A DNA stretch of 64,000 bases from Pseudothioclava nitratireducens (GCF_029210495.1 NZ_JARGDK010000009.1:50144-114143), one strand, 5' to 3'. Counted from the first letter of the stretch, positions 9,522 to 18,570 are shown. Notes: a model not told the origin generated them from the sequence alone. Translations and numbers: made by a program.

Positions 9522-11360
9522 ATGGGCGCGGATCTTCAGCCAGTTATCGCTTTTCTCGAAGGCGTCCATCCCTACGATACCCTGACGCGGGACGAATTGG
9601 TGCGGGTCGCCGGTTTCTTCAGCCGCAGGGTGCTTGCCAAAGGCGAGGCGGTTTACCGCCTGAACGAACCGCTCGAAGGCCTCTATCTTGTGAAGGCAGG
9701 CGGCGTCGAAATCACCGATGAGAACGGGGCGCTCGTCTCGATCCTCGGGCCGCGCAACTCCTTCGGTGAGCGTGGCCTGATGCGCGAAGGGCTCGCGCTG
9801 ACCAATGCGGTCACCGCCGAGGACAGCGTGCTCCTCGAACTTCCCTCCAATGAATTCCTGCGCCTGCTCGAGACCGCGCCAAGCTTCAAGCGGTTCTTCG
9901 ACCGCTCGCGCCGCGTCGAACCGCGCAAGAATGATATTGCGACGATGAAGGTCTCGGACCTGTTGGCGCGCAAGCCGCTCTCCTGCACGCCCGAAACGAC
10001 GGTGCAGCAAGCGGCGCAGATCATGCGGGACGCTCGGGTGTCCTCGCTCGGGGTTACCAGCGAAGAGAACGGCGCGGGCGCGTTGCGCGGCGTCATCACC
10101 GTGCGGGATATGTCGAACAAGGTTCTCGCCGGCGGTATGGCGCCCGAGACCCCGGTGGCAACGGTGATGACCCCGGACCCGATCTCGCTGCCGCCTGATG
10201 CGCTTGGCTCGGATATTCTGCACATCATGCTCGAGCGCAAGATCGGGCACCTGCCGATCGTCGATCACGGGCGTTTTGCCGGCATGATCACCCAGACCGA
10301 CCTGACCCGGTTCCAGGCCGTGTCCTCGGCGGTTCTGATCCGCGATATCGCCTCGTCGACCTCCATTGCAGACATGGCGCGGGTGACCGCACAGATTCCG
10401 CAGCTTCTGGTGCAGCTCGTCGGCGGGCACCAAAGCCATGAGGTCGTCACACGGCTGATCACCGACATCGCCGATGCAGTGACACGACGCCTGTTGCGGA
10501 TGGCCGAAGAGCAACTTCGCGCGCCGCCCGTGGCGTATCTGTGGCTGGCCTGTGGCTCACAGGGGCGGCAGGAACAGACCGGTGTGTCGGATCAGGACAA
10601 CTGCCTGATCCTCGACGATGCGGTGACGCCCGACGATATGGAGTATTTCCGCCAGCTGGCGAAATTCGTTTCGGACGGGCTCAACGCGTGCGGCTATATC
10701 TATTGTCCCGGCGACATGATGGCCACCGCCGAGCGCTGGTGCCAGCCGGTGCGCGTCTGGCGCAAGTATTTCGACGGCTGGATCAATAAGCCTAACCCCG
10801 AGGCACAGATGCTCGCCTCGGTGATGTTCGACCTGCGCGCCATCGGCGGGCCGGGCGCGCATCTGTTCCAGGACCTTCAGGCGGAAACGCTGGACAAAGC
10901 CGCGCAGAACTCGATCTTCGTGGCGCATATGGTGTCGAACTCGCTCAAGCATGCTCCGCCGCTCGGGCTGCTGCGTGGCTTTGCGACGATCCGCTCGGGC
11001 GAGCATCGCAACCATATCGACATGAAGCATAACGGTGTCGTGCCGGTGGCCGATCTTGCGCGCGTCTATGCCCTCAAGGGACGACTGACCGAGGTCAATA
11101 CGCGCGCCCGGCTGCACGCCGCCGAAGAGGCCGGCGTCATCTCGGCCTCGGGCGCGCGCGACCTGATCGAAGCCTATGACCTGATTGCGACGATGCGGCT
11201 TGAGAACCAGGCGCATCTCGTCCGCTCGGGCCGCAAACCCGATAATTTCCTTGCCCCTTCCGATCTGAGCGATTTCGAGCGCTCGCACCTGCGCGACGCC
11301 TTCGTGGTGGTGCGCACGATGCAATCCGCGATCGGACATGGCAAAGGCTCCGTCAGCTAA
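9522..11360 (+). CDS. cNMP-binding/CBS/DUF294 putative nucleotidyltransferase
   Basis: A 612-residue cytoplasmic signalling protein. In order: a cyclic-nucleotide-binding-like barrel (about residues 10-110), a pair of CBS domains (about 140-265, with LPIVDHGRFAGMITQTDL), a DUF294 GlnD-like nucleotidyltransferase domain with the motif GSQGRQEQTGVSDQDN (about 345-360), and a DUF294 C-terminal helical domain. CBS pairs usually sense adenine nucleotides, which fits a place next to acs and adk. Families of this build are common beside VC_2705 symporters. The start at 9522 (GGAGCAGG just upstream) is preferred over 9444 because the longer frame runs through the hairpin at 9474-9502. Target of the transferase is unknown. 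Confidence 0.85.
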   Translation: MGADLQPVIAFLEGVHPYDTLTRDELVRVAGFFSRRVLAKGEAVYRLNEPLEGLYLVKAGGVEITDENGALVSILGPRNSFGERGLMREGLALTNAVTAEDSVLLELPSNEFLRLLETAPSFKRFFDRSRRVEPRKNDIATMKVSDLLARKPLSCTPETTVQQAAQIMRDARVSSLGVTSEENGAGALRGVITVRDMSNKVLAGGMAPETPVATVMTPDPISLPPDALGSDILHIMLERKIGHLPIVDHGRFAGMITQTDLTRFQAVSSAVLIRDIASSTSIADMARVTAQIPQLLVQLVGGHQSHEVVTRLITDIADAVTRRLLRMAEEQLRAPPVAYLWLACGSQGRQEQTGVSDQDNCLILDDAVTPDDMEYFRQLAKFVSDGLNACGYIYCPGDMMATAERWCQPVRVWRKYFDGWINKPNPEAQMLASVMFDLRAIGGPGAHLFQDLQAETLDKAAQNSIFVAHMVSNSLKHAPPLGLLRGFATIRSGEHRNHIDMKHNGVVPVADLARVYALKGRLTEVNTRARLHAAEEAGVISASGARDLIEAYDLIATMRLENQAHLVRSGRKPDNFLAPSDLSDFERSHLRDAFVVVRTMQSAIGHGKGSVS

Positions 11361-11375
11361 AGGACCAGACCGCCG

Positions 11376-11909
11376 ATGATCAACGACTTCATTTCGATGC
11401 TGGCAGCCGGTTTTCTGGCCGTGGCGATCGTCTATGCGGCGAACCATGCGGTGCGGAAAGTGACCGGCTCCAGGCTGCCGAAATGGGTGATGCCGGCGGC
11501 GGCGGGTCTCGCCATGCTGGGCTATACGATCTACGCGGAATACGACTGGTATCCCAAGACCCGCGCCAATCTGAATGAGGGAGTCGAGGTCATTATGTCG
11601 GCGGGCGAAAGCTCCTGGTGGCGGCCCTGGACCTATGTCGCGCCGATCACCACGCGCTTCATGGCGATCGACCGGAATGGGCTGACCCATCCGGGCGGCT
11701 CGGCGACGCTGGTTCGGGGCGAGTTGCTGCTTGTGCAACGCTGGGCGCCGGTGCGTGCGGTTCCGGTCGCTTTCGACTGCCTCGCCAATGCGCGGGCGGA
11801 TCTGATCGACGGAACCGAACTCGACGCCACCGGGGCGTTGCGCGGAGGAGACTGGTTGCCGCTGGAGCGCGATGACGCCGCTCTGCGTGTGGCATGTAAC
11901 GGAGGGTAA
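11376..11909 (+). CDS. Conserved hypothetical membrane protein of the acetate locus
   Basis: Not recognised as a named family. The 177 residues carry two N-terminal hydrophobic segments (about 5-22 and 40-57) and a C-terminal soluble part with WWRPWTYVAPITTRFM. The soluble part has a Cys near its end (VACNGG). It starts 16 nt after the DUF294 gene and ends 2 nt before the receiver gene, so it belongs to the same transcript and may act with the membrane-bound kinase-like/exonuclease protein. Confidence 0.7.
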   Translation: MINDFISMLAAGFLAVAIVYAANHAVRKVTGSRLPKWVMPAAAGLAMLGYTIYAEYDWYPKTRANLNEGVEVIMSAGESSWWRPWTYVAPITTRFMAIDRNGLTHPGGSATLVRGELLLVQRWAPVRAVPVAFDCLANARADLIDGTELDATGALRGGDWLPLERDDAALRVACNGG

Positions 11910-11910
11910 G

Positions 11911-12303
11911 ATGGCCGATGGGGGGAGAAAGCATCGCGTCCTGATCGTGGAGGATGAGGACAATATTGCGATCGCGCTCGACTATCTGATGAGCCGCGAA
12001 GGCTTTGAGCATGACCGGATTGCGACCGGGGCGGGCGCGCTCGACAAGATCCGTGAATTGCACCCCGATCTGGTGCTCCTCGATGTCATGCTGCCCGAAG
12101 TGTCGGGCTATGAAATCTGTCAGGAAGTGCGGGCGGATGAGGGTCTGGCGGATGTGAAGATCCTGATGATGACCGCGCGCGGCTCCGCGATGGAACGGCG
12201 CAAGGGGCTTGCGCTCGGGGCGGATGGCTTCATCGCGAAACCCTTCGAATTGAAGGAGTTGCGCGAAGAACTTCACCGGATACTGGACCGGGAGGGCGCG
12301 TGA
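11911..12303 (+). CDS. Single-domain response regulator (receiver)
   Basis: A 130-residue stand-alone receiver. The acidic pocket is EDED near residue 15, the phospho-acceptor Asp is D58 in LVLLDVMLP, the switch Thr is in LMMTARG and the conserved Lys in FIAKPFE. There is no output domain. ATG 11911 is preferred over the ATG at 11872 because GGAGGG lies at 11901-11906. Its stop overlaps the start of the next gene (TGATG), which indicates translational coupling with the kinase-like/exonuclease fusion. That partner lacks the usual phospho-donor residues, so the kinase serving this receiver is unclear. Confidence 0.9.
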   Translation: MADGGRKHRVLIVEDEDNIAIALDYLMSREGFEHDRIATGAGALDKIRELHPDLVLLDVMLPEVSGYEICQEVRADEGLADVKILMMTARGSAMERRKGLALGADGFIAKPFELKELREELHRILDREGA

Positions 12304-14396
12304 TGGATCTGACGCGGTTGAGCCTGAGAATAAGGGTGTTCCTGTTCTTCGCGGCTCTCGCGGCAGGCAATATCGCGGCGCTCGTCGCGGGGCTTTTCTA
12401 TGGCTATGAGCGTCTGGGCGATCCGTCGGTGCTCAATGCCTTCATCATCGGCGGCACGGTCGCAGGGTTTGTCATCCTCGGCCTGATTGCCGGGGTCTGG
12501 TTCCTGTTCGACGAGAATGTCTCGAAACCGATCGAACGTCTTGCGGGCGTGATGCGGGCGCGGACCCATGCCGAGATCGAGGGGGAACTGGACCAGCAGG
12601 CGGCGCGCTATCTGGGCGATCTGGCCCCGGCTGCGGCCGCCGTGACACAGCACCTCGCTGAAACCCGGTCGGCACTGACCGAGGCCGTGCAGCGCGAAAC
12701 GTCGCGTCTGGCCGCCGAGAAGGAGCGCCTCGAGGCGTTGCTGTCGGACGTGCCCGTGGGGGTGCTGCTGTGCTCCGCGGACCATCAGCTTGTGTTCTAC
12801 AACGGACAGGCGGTTGACCTGTTGGGCAGCAGCCACGCGCCCGGCCTTGACCGGCGGGTCTTCGACTACTTGCACCAACAGCCCATTGCGCATGCCTATC
12901 AGCGGCTGATGGAGATCGAAGATCCCGACGCGGCCTCGGATCTCCTCTGTGCGACCAAAGCCGACGGCAAGGTGCTGGCCGCGCGGATGCGGCTCTTGTC
13001 GGAGGGCGAGGATCACCATCTGGCGAAGCGTCCGGGCTATGTGCTGACGCTGCGCGACGTGTCGGGCGATATGCGGGCACATGCGCAGCGTGAGCAGTTG
13101 ATGGATGAGCTGTTCGACCGTATCCGCCGCCCGGCGGCGGCGCTGCAATCGCTCACGGGCGTGCTCACCGACGATAATGGTCCAACCGGGCCAGAGCGTG
13201 ATCGCGTGCGTGTCGCGGCCCGCTCAGAAGCGCGCCATCTGGCCGAGGCGATCCACACGCTCTTTGAGCGCCACGAGCAGAACCGTGCCGATTGGTGGCC
13301 GCTGGCGATGATCCGGGCGTCCGATCTGGGCGATGCTGTGCGCGCGCGGGTGGCGGCGGAGGGCGGCGAGATTCTCTCGGTGACGGCGGCGCTGATGCTG
13401 CGCTGCGAGGGGTTCGAGATGGTTGCGCTTCTGGCGAAACTGGTCGGGCATCTCACCGGGCGCAAGGATATCCGGCTTGAGATCACCGAGGATGGCGCCG
13501 GGGCGCTGATCGCTATCGAATGGGTCGGTGCGCCTGTTGGTGTGTCCGAGCTGGAACGCTGGCTCGAGGAACCGCTCGATACCGGGATGCCGGATGTGAC
13601 CGGGCGGCGGGTGCTGACCAGCCATGCCTCGGAGCTGTGGCCCGAACCTTTGCCGGATGGGCGCGGACGTCTCTGTCTGCCGCTGCGTGAGGCGCGGCTT
13701 GTGACCTCGCGCCCGGCCCCGGTGCCGCGCGCGGTGGTCTATGATTTCGACCTGCTGGCCAAGGCGCGCGAGGCCGAGATCGTCGATAGCAAGCTCGAAG
13801 ACCTGACCTATGTCGTTTTCGACACCGAGACCACGGGGCTTCTGCCGACCGAGGGCGATGAGATCGTGCAGATCGCTGCCGTGCGGATCGTGAACGGGCG
13901 TCGGGTCGAGACCGAGATTTTCGACACCCTGGTCAATCCCGGGCGCAAGATCCCCCCCGCCTCAACCGCCGTGCACGGGATTTCCGATGCGATGGTCGAG
14001 GGCGCCCCGGATATCGTCGAGGTCGGGCGGCGCTTCCATAAATTCGTCGAAGGCGCGGTTCTGGTGGCGCATAACGCGCCTTTCGACATGGAGTTTCTGC
14101 GTCGCAAGGAGTTGTTGATTGGCGAGAATTTCGACAATCCGACGCTTGATACGGTGCTGTTGTCCGCCGTGGTGTTTGGGCAATCCGAGACCCACAGCCT
14201 CGACGCGCTGACCCACCGGCTGGGGATCACCATCCCCGAAGAGGCGCGCCACACGGCCATCGGAGATACGGTGGCAACCGCGGATGCGTTCCTAAAGCTG
14301 TTGCCAGCCTTGCGGGCACGCGGTCTCACGACCTTTGGCGAGGTGGTGGCCGAGGTGCGCAAGCATGGGCGGTTGATCCGCGACCTGAACGACTGA
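12303..14396 (+). CDS. Membrane sensor-like pseudokinase fused to a DnaQ-type 3'-5' exonuclease
   Basis: A 697-residue fusion. Two transmembrane segments (about 8-30 and 43-66) are followed by a HAMP-like linker and coiled coil, a PAS-like domain (about 140-250), a region laid out like a histidine kinase DHp/CA but degenerate (FDRIRRPAAAL where SHELRTPL is expected, and no DxGxG ATP motif), and an intact DEDDh exonuclease from about residue 503: FDTETTGL, VAHNAPFDMEFL and HTAIGDTVATADAF. The catalytic acidic residues and His are all present. It overlaps the receiver gene by one base. Related exonuclease genes occur near VC_2705 symporters in other bacteria. Substrate (DNA, RNA or a nucleotide second messenger) is unknown. 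Short names such as DNA polymerase III epsilon would be misleading. Confidence 0.85.
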   Translation: MDLTRLSLRIRVFLFFAALAAGNIAALVAGLFYGYERLGDPSVLNAFIIGGTVAGFVILGLIAGVWFLFDENVSKPIERLAGVMRARTHAEIEGELDQQAARYLGDLAPAAAAVTQHLAETRSALTEAVQRETSRLAAEKERLEALLSDVPVGVLLCSADHQLVFYNGQAVDLLGSSHAPGLDRRVFDYLHQQPIAHAYQRLMEIEDPDAASDLLCATKADGKVLAARMRLLSEGEDHHLAKRPGYVLTLRDVSGDMRAHAQREQLMDELFDRIRRPAAALQSLTGVLTDDNGPTGPERDRVRVAARSEARHLAEAIHTLFERHEQNRADWWPLAMIRASDLGDAVRARVAAEGGEILSVTAALMLRCEGFEMVALLAKLVGHLTGRKDIRLEITEDGAGALIAIEWVGAPVGVSELERWLEEPLDTGMPDVTGRRVLTSHASELWPEPLPDGRGRLCLPLREARLVTSRPAPVPRAVVYDFDLLAKAREAEIVDSKLEDLTYVVFDTETTGLLPTEGDEIVQIAAVRIVNGRRVETEIFDTLVNPGRKIPPASTAVHGISDAMVEGAPDIVEVGRRFHKFVEGAVLVAHNAPFDMEFLRRKELLIGENFDNPTLDTVLLSAVVFGQSETHSLDALTHRLGITIPEEARHTAIGDTVATADAFLKLLPALRARGLTTFGEVVAEVRKHGRLIRDLND

Positions 14397-14400
14397 GTCA

Positions 14401-14467
14401 GGGCGGGGCGCGCTGCCCTCTCTGGCGTTTGGCCATTCATCCCCGGCGTATTTCGGGCCTGATGAAA
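14401..14467 (-). repeat. Composite intergenic repeat, copy A (inverse orientation)
   Basis: Fills the space between two convergent genes. Read on the minus strand it has the arm GAAATACGCCGGGGATGAA followed by a GCC..CGCCAGAG..GGGCAGCG hairpin half. It matches, with divergence, the elements at 23693-23757, 23770-23828 and 56736-56798. It starts 5 nt after one stop codon and ends at the other. Confidence 0.6.
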
Positions 14468-14809
14468 TCAGAGAATATCGAGAACCGCTTCGGGCGGGCG
14501 CCCGATCCGGGCAACCGTGTCCGTCAGAACCACGGGACGCTCGATCAGTCGCGGATTGGCGCAGAGTGCATCTAGGATTTCGGCGTCGCTTGCGTCTTTG
14601 CTCAGCGCGGTGGGGCGGTCTTTTTCGCCCCAGCGCAGCAGATCGGCGGCTGGGCGGCCGAGTTTGCGCAGGGTCTCTTCAAGTTCCGTCCGGGTGGGCG
14701 GCATGTCCAGATAGAGCCGCACCTCGGGGGCAAGCCCCCGCTCGGTCAGAAGTGCGAGCGTCGCACGTGATTTCGAGCAGCGCGGGTTGTGCCAGATCGT
14801 CAAAGCCAT
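14468..14809 (-). CDS. ArsC-family reductase (arsenate reductase-like)
   Basis: A 113-residue thioredoxin-fold protein. The N-terminal [14 protein letters not shown] carries the single active-site Cys of ArsC/YffB proteins, and the C-terminal [20 protein letters not shown] is the usual substrate-binding tail with the conserved Arg. Length matches the family (~115). Its start overlaps the end of pyrD by 10 bp, so it is the last gene of the DUF952-pyrD operon. True arsenate reduction is only one possibility; no arsenic efflux or ArsR gene is nearby. Confidence 0.85.
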   Translation of the reverse strand: MALTIWHNPRCSKSRATLALLTERGLAPEVRLYLDMPPTRTELEETLRKLGRPAADLLRWGEKDRPTALSKDASDAEILDALCANPRLIERPVVLTDTVARIGRPPEAVLDIL

Positions 14810-15858
14810 GTGCTGCGCCCGGTTCCAACGGCCTCGGAGACCGAAGCGAAGCCGTCACGCGCCAGCAGCGCATCGAGGCCGCGCGCGATCTCTGCGGCCA
14901 GTGACAGACCGCCATAGACCATCGCCGTGTAAAGCTGCACCGCGGAGGCGCCCGCGCGGATCTTCTCATAGGCTTGGTCCGCGCTCGAAATGCCGCCCAC
15001 ACCGATCAGCGGCAGTTTCCCGGCGGTCAGGTGCGACATCTGTGCCAGCACGCGCGTGGACTTTTCGAACAAAGGCGCGCCAGACAGCCCGCCTTGTTGG
15101 TCGCGATGAGCAGATTTCAAACCTTCGCGCGAGAGGGTCGTGTTCGTCGTGATCACACCGTCGATGCCCGAACTCAGCGCGACTTCGGCGATTTCTTCCA
15201 GTTCTGCAGTGCTCAGGTCAGGTGCGATCTTGAGGAAGACCGGCACGCGTCGGTCGAGTTCCGCACGTGCGGCAATCACGCCCGCCAAGAGCGCCTCAAG
15301 TGCGGCGCGGCCCTGAAGATCGCGCAGCTTCTCGGTATTGGGCGAAGACACATTCACCGTCGCGAAATCGACATGCGGCCCGGCATGGGCGAGCACACGG
15401 GCGAAGTCGGCGGCCCGGTCGGCGCTGTCCTTGTTGGCCCCGAGGTTGAGGCCTACGGGGATGCCTGCCGGGCGCGCCGCGAGGCGGCGGGTGATCGGCT
15501 CCATCCCTTCATTGTTAAAGCCGAACCGGTTGATCGCGGCGCGATCTTCCTTGAGACGCCACAGGCGCGGACGCGGATTACCCTCTTGCGGGCGGGGCGT
15601 GGCCGCGCCGACCTCGAGAAAGCCGAAGCCTGCCCGCATCAGTTGCGGAAGCGCGACGGCATTTTTGTCGAAACCAGCCGCGAGCCCCACCGGGTTCGGC
15701 AGGTCAAGCCCGGCAAGCTGACATTTGAGCCGCGCCCCGGTGACCGGGCCCGGGAGCGAGACCAGTCCCGAGCGCAGCGCCTTGAGCGAAAGCCCGTGGG
15801 CGGTTTCGGGGTCGATCTGGTGAAACAGCGCCAGCCCGGCGCGTTCGAGAATGCTCAC
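14800..15858 (-). CDS. pyrD: Dihydroorotate dehydrogenase (quinone), class 2
   Basis: Oxidises dihydroorotate to orotate in pyrimidine synthesis, passing electrons to quinone at the inner membrane. The 352 residues fit class 2. Seen: the N-terminal amphipathic helix ([18 protein letters not shown]), [12 protein letters not shown], the [14 protein letters not shown] catalytic loop with Ser as base, TTNTTLSR and [20 protein letters not shown] binding FMN phosphate. The start is GTG at 15858, overlapping the stop of the DUF952 gene (GTGA); the ATG at 15984 would lie deep inside that gene. Coupled translation with both neighbours is likely. Confidence 0.95.
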   Translation of the reverse strand: MSILERAGLALFHQIDPETAHGLSLKALRSGLVSLPGPVTGARLKCQLAGLDLPNPVGLAAGFDKNAVALPQLMRAGFGFLEVGAATPRPQEGNPRPRLWRLKEDRAAINRFGFNNEGMEPITRRLAARPAGIPVGLNLGANKDSADRAADFARVLAHAGPHVDFATVNVSSPNTEKLRDLQGRAALEALLAGVIAARAELDRRVPVFLKIAPDLSTAELEEIAEVALSSGIDGVITTNTTLSREGLKSAHRDQQGGLSGAPLFEKSTRVLAQMSHLTAGKLPLIGVGGISSADQAYEKIRAGASAVQLYTAMVYGGLSLAAEIARGLDALLARDGFASVSEAVGTGRSTWL

Positions 15859-16193
15859 AGCAGGGCCTCGGGAAAGATATGGCCGGACGCGCCGAGCGGC
15901 AGGGATTTGTCCCAGACCACCTCGGAGAGTTCGAGCTTGCGGTAGAGATGCGGGAACAGCGCGCCGCCGCGCGACGGTTCCCATTTGAGGGCGGGGCCAA
16001 GGCGATCGGCGTCAATGGCGAGCAGCACGAGATCGCTTTCCGTGGCGAAGTGCTTGGCCGCCGTTTCGGCGACCTGCCCGGCGGTCGAGAAATGGATATA
16101 GCCATCGGCCAGATCGACCGGCGCGCCGGCGGTCTGTCCGGCCGCGCGGAACGCATCCCATTCGGGGCGGCGGAAAATCTTGTAGATCAGCAT
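15855..16193 (-). CDS. DUF952 domain protein
   Basis: A 112-residue small cytoplasmic protein. [35 protein letters not shown] and the C-terminal [10 protein letters not shown] mark the DUF952 family, which has an ADP-ribosyltransferase-like fold but no settled function. First gene of the operon DUF952-pyrD-arsC-like; its TGA overlaps the pyrD GTG. The promoter must lie in the 174-bp spacer shared with the divergent 5'-nucleotidase gene. Confidence 0.85.
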   Translation of the reverse strand: MLIYKIFRRPEWDAFRAAGQTAGAPVDLADGYIHFSTAGQVAETAAKHFATESDLVLLAIDADRLGPALKWEPSRGGALFPHLYRKLELSEVVWDKSLPLGASGHIFPEALL

Positions 16194-16367
16194 GAGGCCT
16201 CATTGCCCTGTGCCTGCGAAATGGTCAATCCCGCCTTTTGCCGAGAGGGGCCGTAACGTCATCTGCCCGTTACGGGCGGCTTGCACTCTGCGCCCCGCAC
16301 GAGCCCTTTGACTCGTCACGCCAATGGCCGCAAGCTGTCGGCAGTCCAATAAGAACCGGAGGTTTCC

Positions 16368-17969
16368 ATGCTCGCCCGCTATTTCGCGTCCGCCGCCGTC
16401 CTCGCGCTCAGCGCTGGTGCCGCGTCCGCCGATTACACGCTGCATGTTCTGCATATCAACGACCTGCACAGCCGTATCGAGTCGATCAACAAATACGACT
16501 CGACCTGCGGCGCCGAGGATGAGGCCGAGGGCAAGTGCTTCGGCGGCATCGCGCGGGTTGCCACCAAGATCAACGAACTGCGCGGCGAATTGACCGCCGC
16601 CGGTGAGAACGTGATCGTGCTCGATGCGGGCGACCAGTTCCAAGGCTCGCTCTTTTATTCGACCTACAAAGGCGCCGAAGTGGCCGAGTTCATGTCGAAG
16701 ATCGGCTTCGACGCGATGGCGGTCGGCAACCATGAATTCGACGATGGTCCCGAGGGTCTTGCCGGCCTGATCGAGAAGGTGGAGTTCCCGGTGATTTCGG
16801 GCAACCTCGACCTGTCGCAGTCGAACCTGTTGAATGAAAAGGTGCGCGATCATGTCGTGCTCGAGGTCGGTGGCGAGAAGATCGGTCTGGTCTCGGTGCT
16901 TGCGACCGATACGGTCGAGACCTCTTCGCCGGGCCCGGCGGTCCTGTTCCAGGATGAAATCGAGAGCCTCAAGGCCGATGTGGCCGCGCTCGAAGCAGAG
17001 GGTGTCACCAAGATCATTGCGCTGACCCATGTCGGCTATAACAAGGATCAGGAGATCGCGGCGCAGGTGCCGGGGATCGACGCCGTCGTGGGCGGGCACT
17101 CGCACACCTATCTTTCGGCCAGCGATCCGAACCGTGCGGGCGCCTATCCGACTTGGGTCGATCAGGGCGAAGGCAAGATGGTCCCTGTCGTGCAGGCCTA
17201 TGCCTATTCGAAATATCTCGGCCATCTGGAACTGACTTTCGATGACGCGGGCAATCTCAAATTCGCGGATGGCGACACGCTGGTGCTTGACGCCTCGGTG
17301 ACCCCGGACCCGGAAATCGCCGCGCGCGTGGCCGAAATGGGTGCGCCCATCGAGGAGCTGAAAGCCAAGATCGTCGCCGAAGCTACCGCCGATATCGACG
17401 GCTCGCGCGACACATGCCGTCAGGTGGAATGCGCCATGGGGAACCTCGTGGCTGAGGCGATGCTCGACCGCGTTAAGGAACAGGGTGTGAGTATCGCGAT
17501 CCAGAACGGTGGCGGTCTGCGCGCCTCGATCGGGGCAGGCGAGGTTTCGATGGGGGATGTGCTCACCGTCCTGCCGTTCCAGAACACGCTGTCCACCTTC
17601 GAAGCCAAAGGCTCGACCGTCGTGAAGGCTCTGGAAAATGGCGCGAGCCAGCTTGAGGACGGCGCTGGCCGTTTCGCGCAAGTGGCGGGTCTGAAATACA
17701 CGCTCGACTCGACCGCCGCGCCGGGCAGCCGGATTTCGGAAGTGATGGTGATGGACGGCGGCGCGTGGGTGCCGATCGACCCGGAGAAAGTCTACGGCGT
17801 CGTCACCAACAACTACGTCCGTCAGGGTGGCGATGGTTATAAGATGTTCGATGCCGAGGGCATGAATGCCTATGACTACGGCCCGGACCTCGCGGATGTC
17901 ACCGCCGAGTATATGGCCAAGGTCGGGCCCTACACGCCCGCGCTCGACGGGCGCATCACCCGCAAGTAA
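16368..17969 (+). CDS. Periplasmic 5'-nucleotidase / metallophosphatase (UshA-like)
   Basis: Hydrolyses nucleotides (and possibly nucleotide sugars) in the periplasm for phosphate or nucleoside salvage. The 533 residues begin with a signal peptide (LARYFASAAVLALSAGAASA). The metal-binding motifs are in order: HINDLHSR, DAGDQFQGS, GNHEFDDG, LTHVGYNKD and GGHSHT. The C-terminal 5'-nucleotidase domain shows IQNGGGLRASIGAG. Length fits the family. GGAGG lies 6-7 nt before the start. A terminator follows at 17990. The exact substrate among UshA/NucA/SoxB-like relatives is not certain. Confidence 0.92.
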   Translation: MLARYFASAAVLALSAGAASADYTLHVLHINDLHSRIESINKYDSTCGAEDEAEGKCFGGIARVATKINELRGELTAAGENVIVLDAGDQFQGSLFYSTYKGAEVAEFMSKIGFDAMAVGNHEFDDGPEGLAGLIEKVEFPVISGNLDLSQSNLLNEKVRDHVVLEVGGEKIGLVSVLATDTVETSSPGPAVLFQDEIESLKADVAALEAEGVTKIIALTHVGYNKDQEIAAQVPGIDAVVGGHSHTYLSASDPNRAGAYPTWVDQGEGKMVPVVQAYAYSKYLGHLELTFDDAGNLKFADGDTLVLDASVTPDPEIAARVAEMGAPIEELKAKIVAEATADIDGSRDTCRQVECAMGNLVAEAMLDRVKEQGVSIAIQNGGGLRASIGAGEVSMGDVLTVLPFQNTLSTFEAKGSTVVKALENGASQLEDGAGRFAQVAGLKYTLDSTAAPGSRISEVMVMDGGAWVPIDPEKVYGVVTNNYVRQGGDGYKMFDAEGMNAYDYGPDLADVTAEYMAKVGPYTPALDGRITRK

Positions 17970-17989
17970 GCGCTTTGAGAAATGGATCG

Positions 17990-18016
17990 GCCCCCGCTAG
18001 TCTGGCGGGGGCTTTT
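17990..18016 (+). terminator. Terminator after the 5'-nucleotidase gene
   Basis: An 8-bp GC stem (GCCCCCGC at 17990-17997 with 18005-18012) is followed by TTTTCATT. The DUF1992 gene starts 14 nt later. Confidence 0.75.
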
Positions 18017-18029
18017 CATTGGGGATACC

Positions 18030-18338
18030 ATGGATCATCCGCTGATCGACCTGATCAACCAGCGTATCGCCGAGGCGGAAGCCGAGGGCGCCTTTGACAA
18101 TCTCGAAGGCGCGGGCAAGCCTTTGCCCCCCTGCGATGATCCCGAAAACGCGGTGCTCAACCGGATCGTGAAGGAAAATGGCGGCACGCCCGAATTCGTC
18201 CTTCTGGCCCGCGAACTCGAGAAACTGCGCGCCGAGCTGCGTGAGACCGGGGATCGCACCAAGCGGCATGATCTGATGAAGGAAATGTCGATGATGGAAG
18301 CCCGCATCGAAATCGCGCGGGCGGCGTGGCGCCGCTGA
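18030..18338 (+). CDS. DUF1992 (DnaJ-family domain-like) protein
   Basis: A 102-residue protein. MDHPLIDLINQRIAEAEAEGAFDNLEGAGKPL is the hallmark of DUF1992/YdjN-like 'DnaJ homologue subfamily C member 28 conserved domain' proteins; the rest is strongly helical and charged. Function unknown. ATG 18030 with GGGGA upstream is chosen over 17982 because the longer frame runs through the terminator hairpin and the family begins at MDHPL. Confidence 0.85.
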   Translation: MDHPLIDLINQRIAEAEAEGAFDNLEGAGKPLPPCDDPENAVLNRIVKENGGTPEFVLLARELEKLRAELRETGDRTKRHDLMKEMSMMEARIEIARAAWRR

Positions 18339-18399
18339 GCCGGGCCGGGCGATACGCCCTTGCACTGGCGGTAAGGCGCGGCTAAATCAGGGGCAGAGC

Positions 18400-18473
18400 G
18401 CGGGTATGGTGTAGTGGTAGCGCCTCAGCCTTCCAAGCTGATGGGGCGGGTTCGATTCCCGCTACCCGCTCCA
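18400..18473 (+). tRNA. tRNA-Gly (anticodon UCC)
   Basis: A full 74-nt cloverleaf with encoded CCA. The acceptor stem GCGGGTA (18400-18406) pairs with TACCCGC (18463-18469); discriminator T, then CCA at 18471-18473. The anticodon loop is CTTCCAA with anticodon TCC at 18432-18434, and the T-arm contains GGTTCGATTCC. Confidence 0.97.
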
Positions 18474-18570
18474 GAATTTCCTTTGATCATGGGTCGGGAT
18501 ACGAAAAGAGGGCCGGCGAACCGACCCTCTTCGGGACGCGTGGCGGTCTGTGGTGATCCGCCCGCAGGGA

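Noticed and set aside
14468..14809. An arsenic resistance locus
   Set aside because: Only the ArsC-like gene is present, in an operon with pyrD; no arsR, arsB or acr3.
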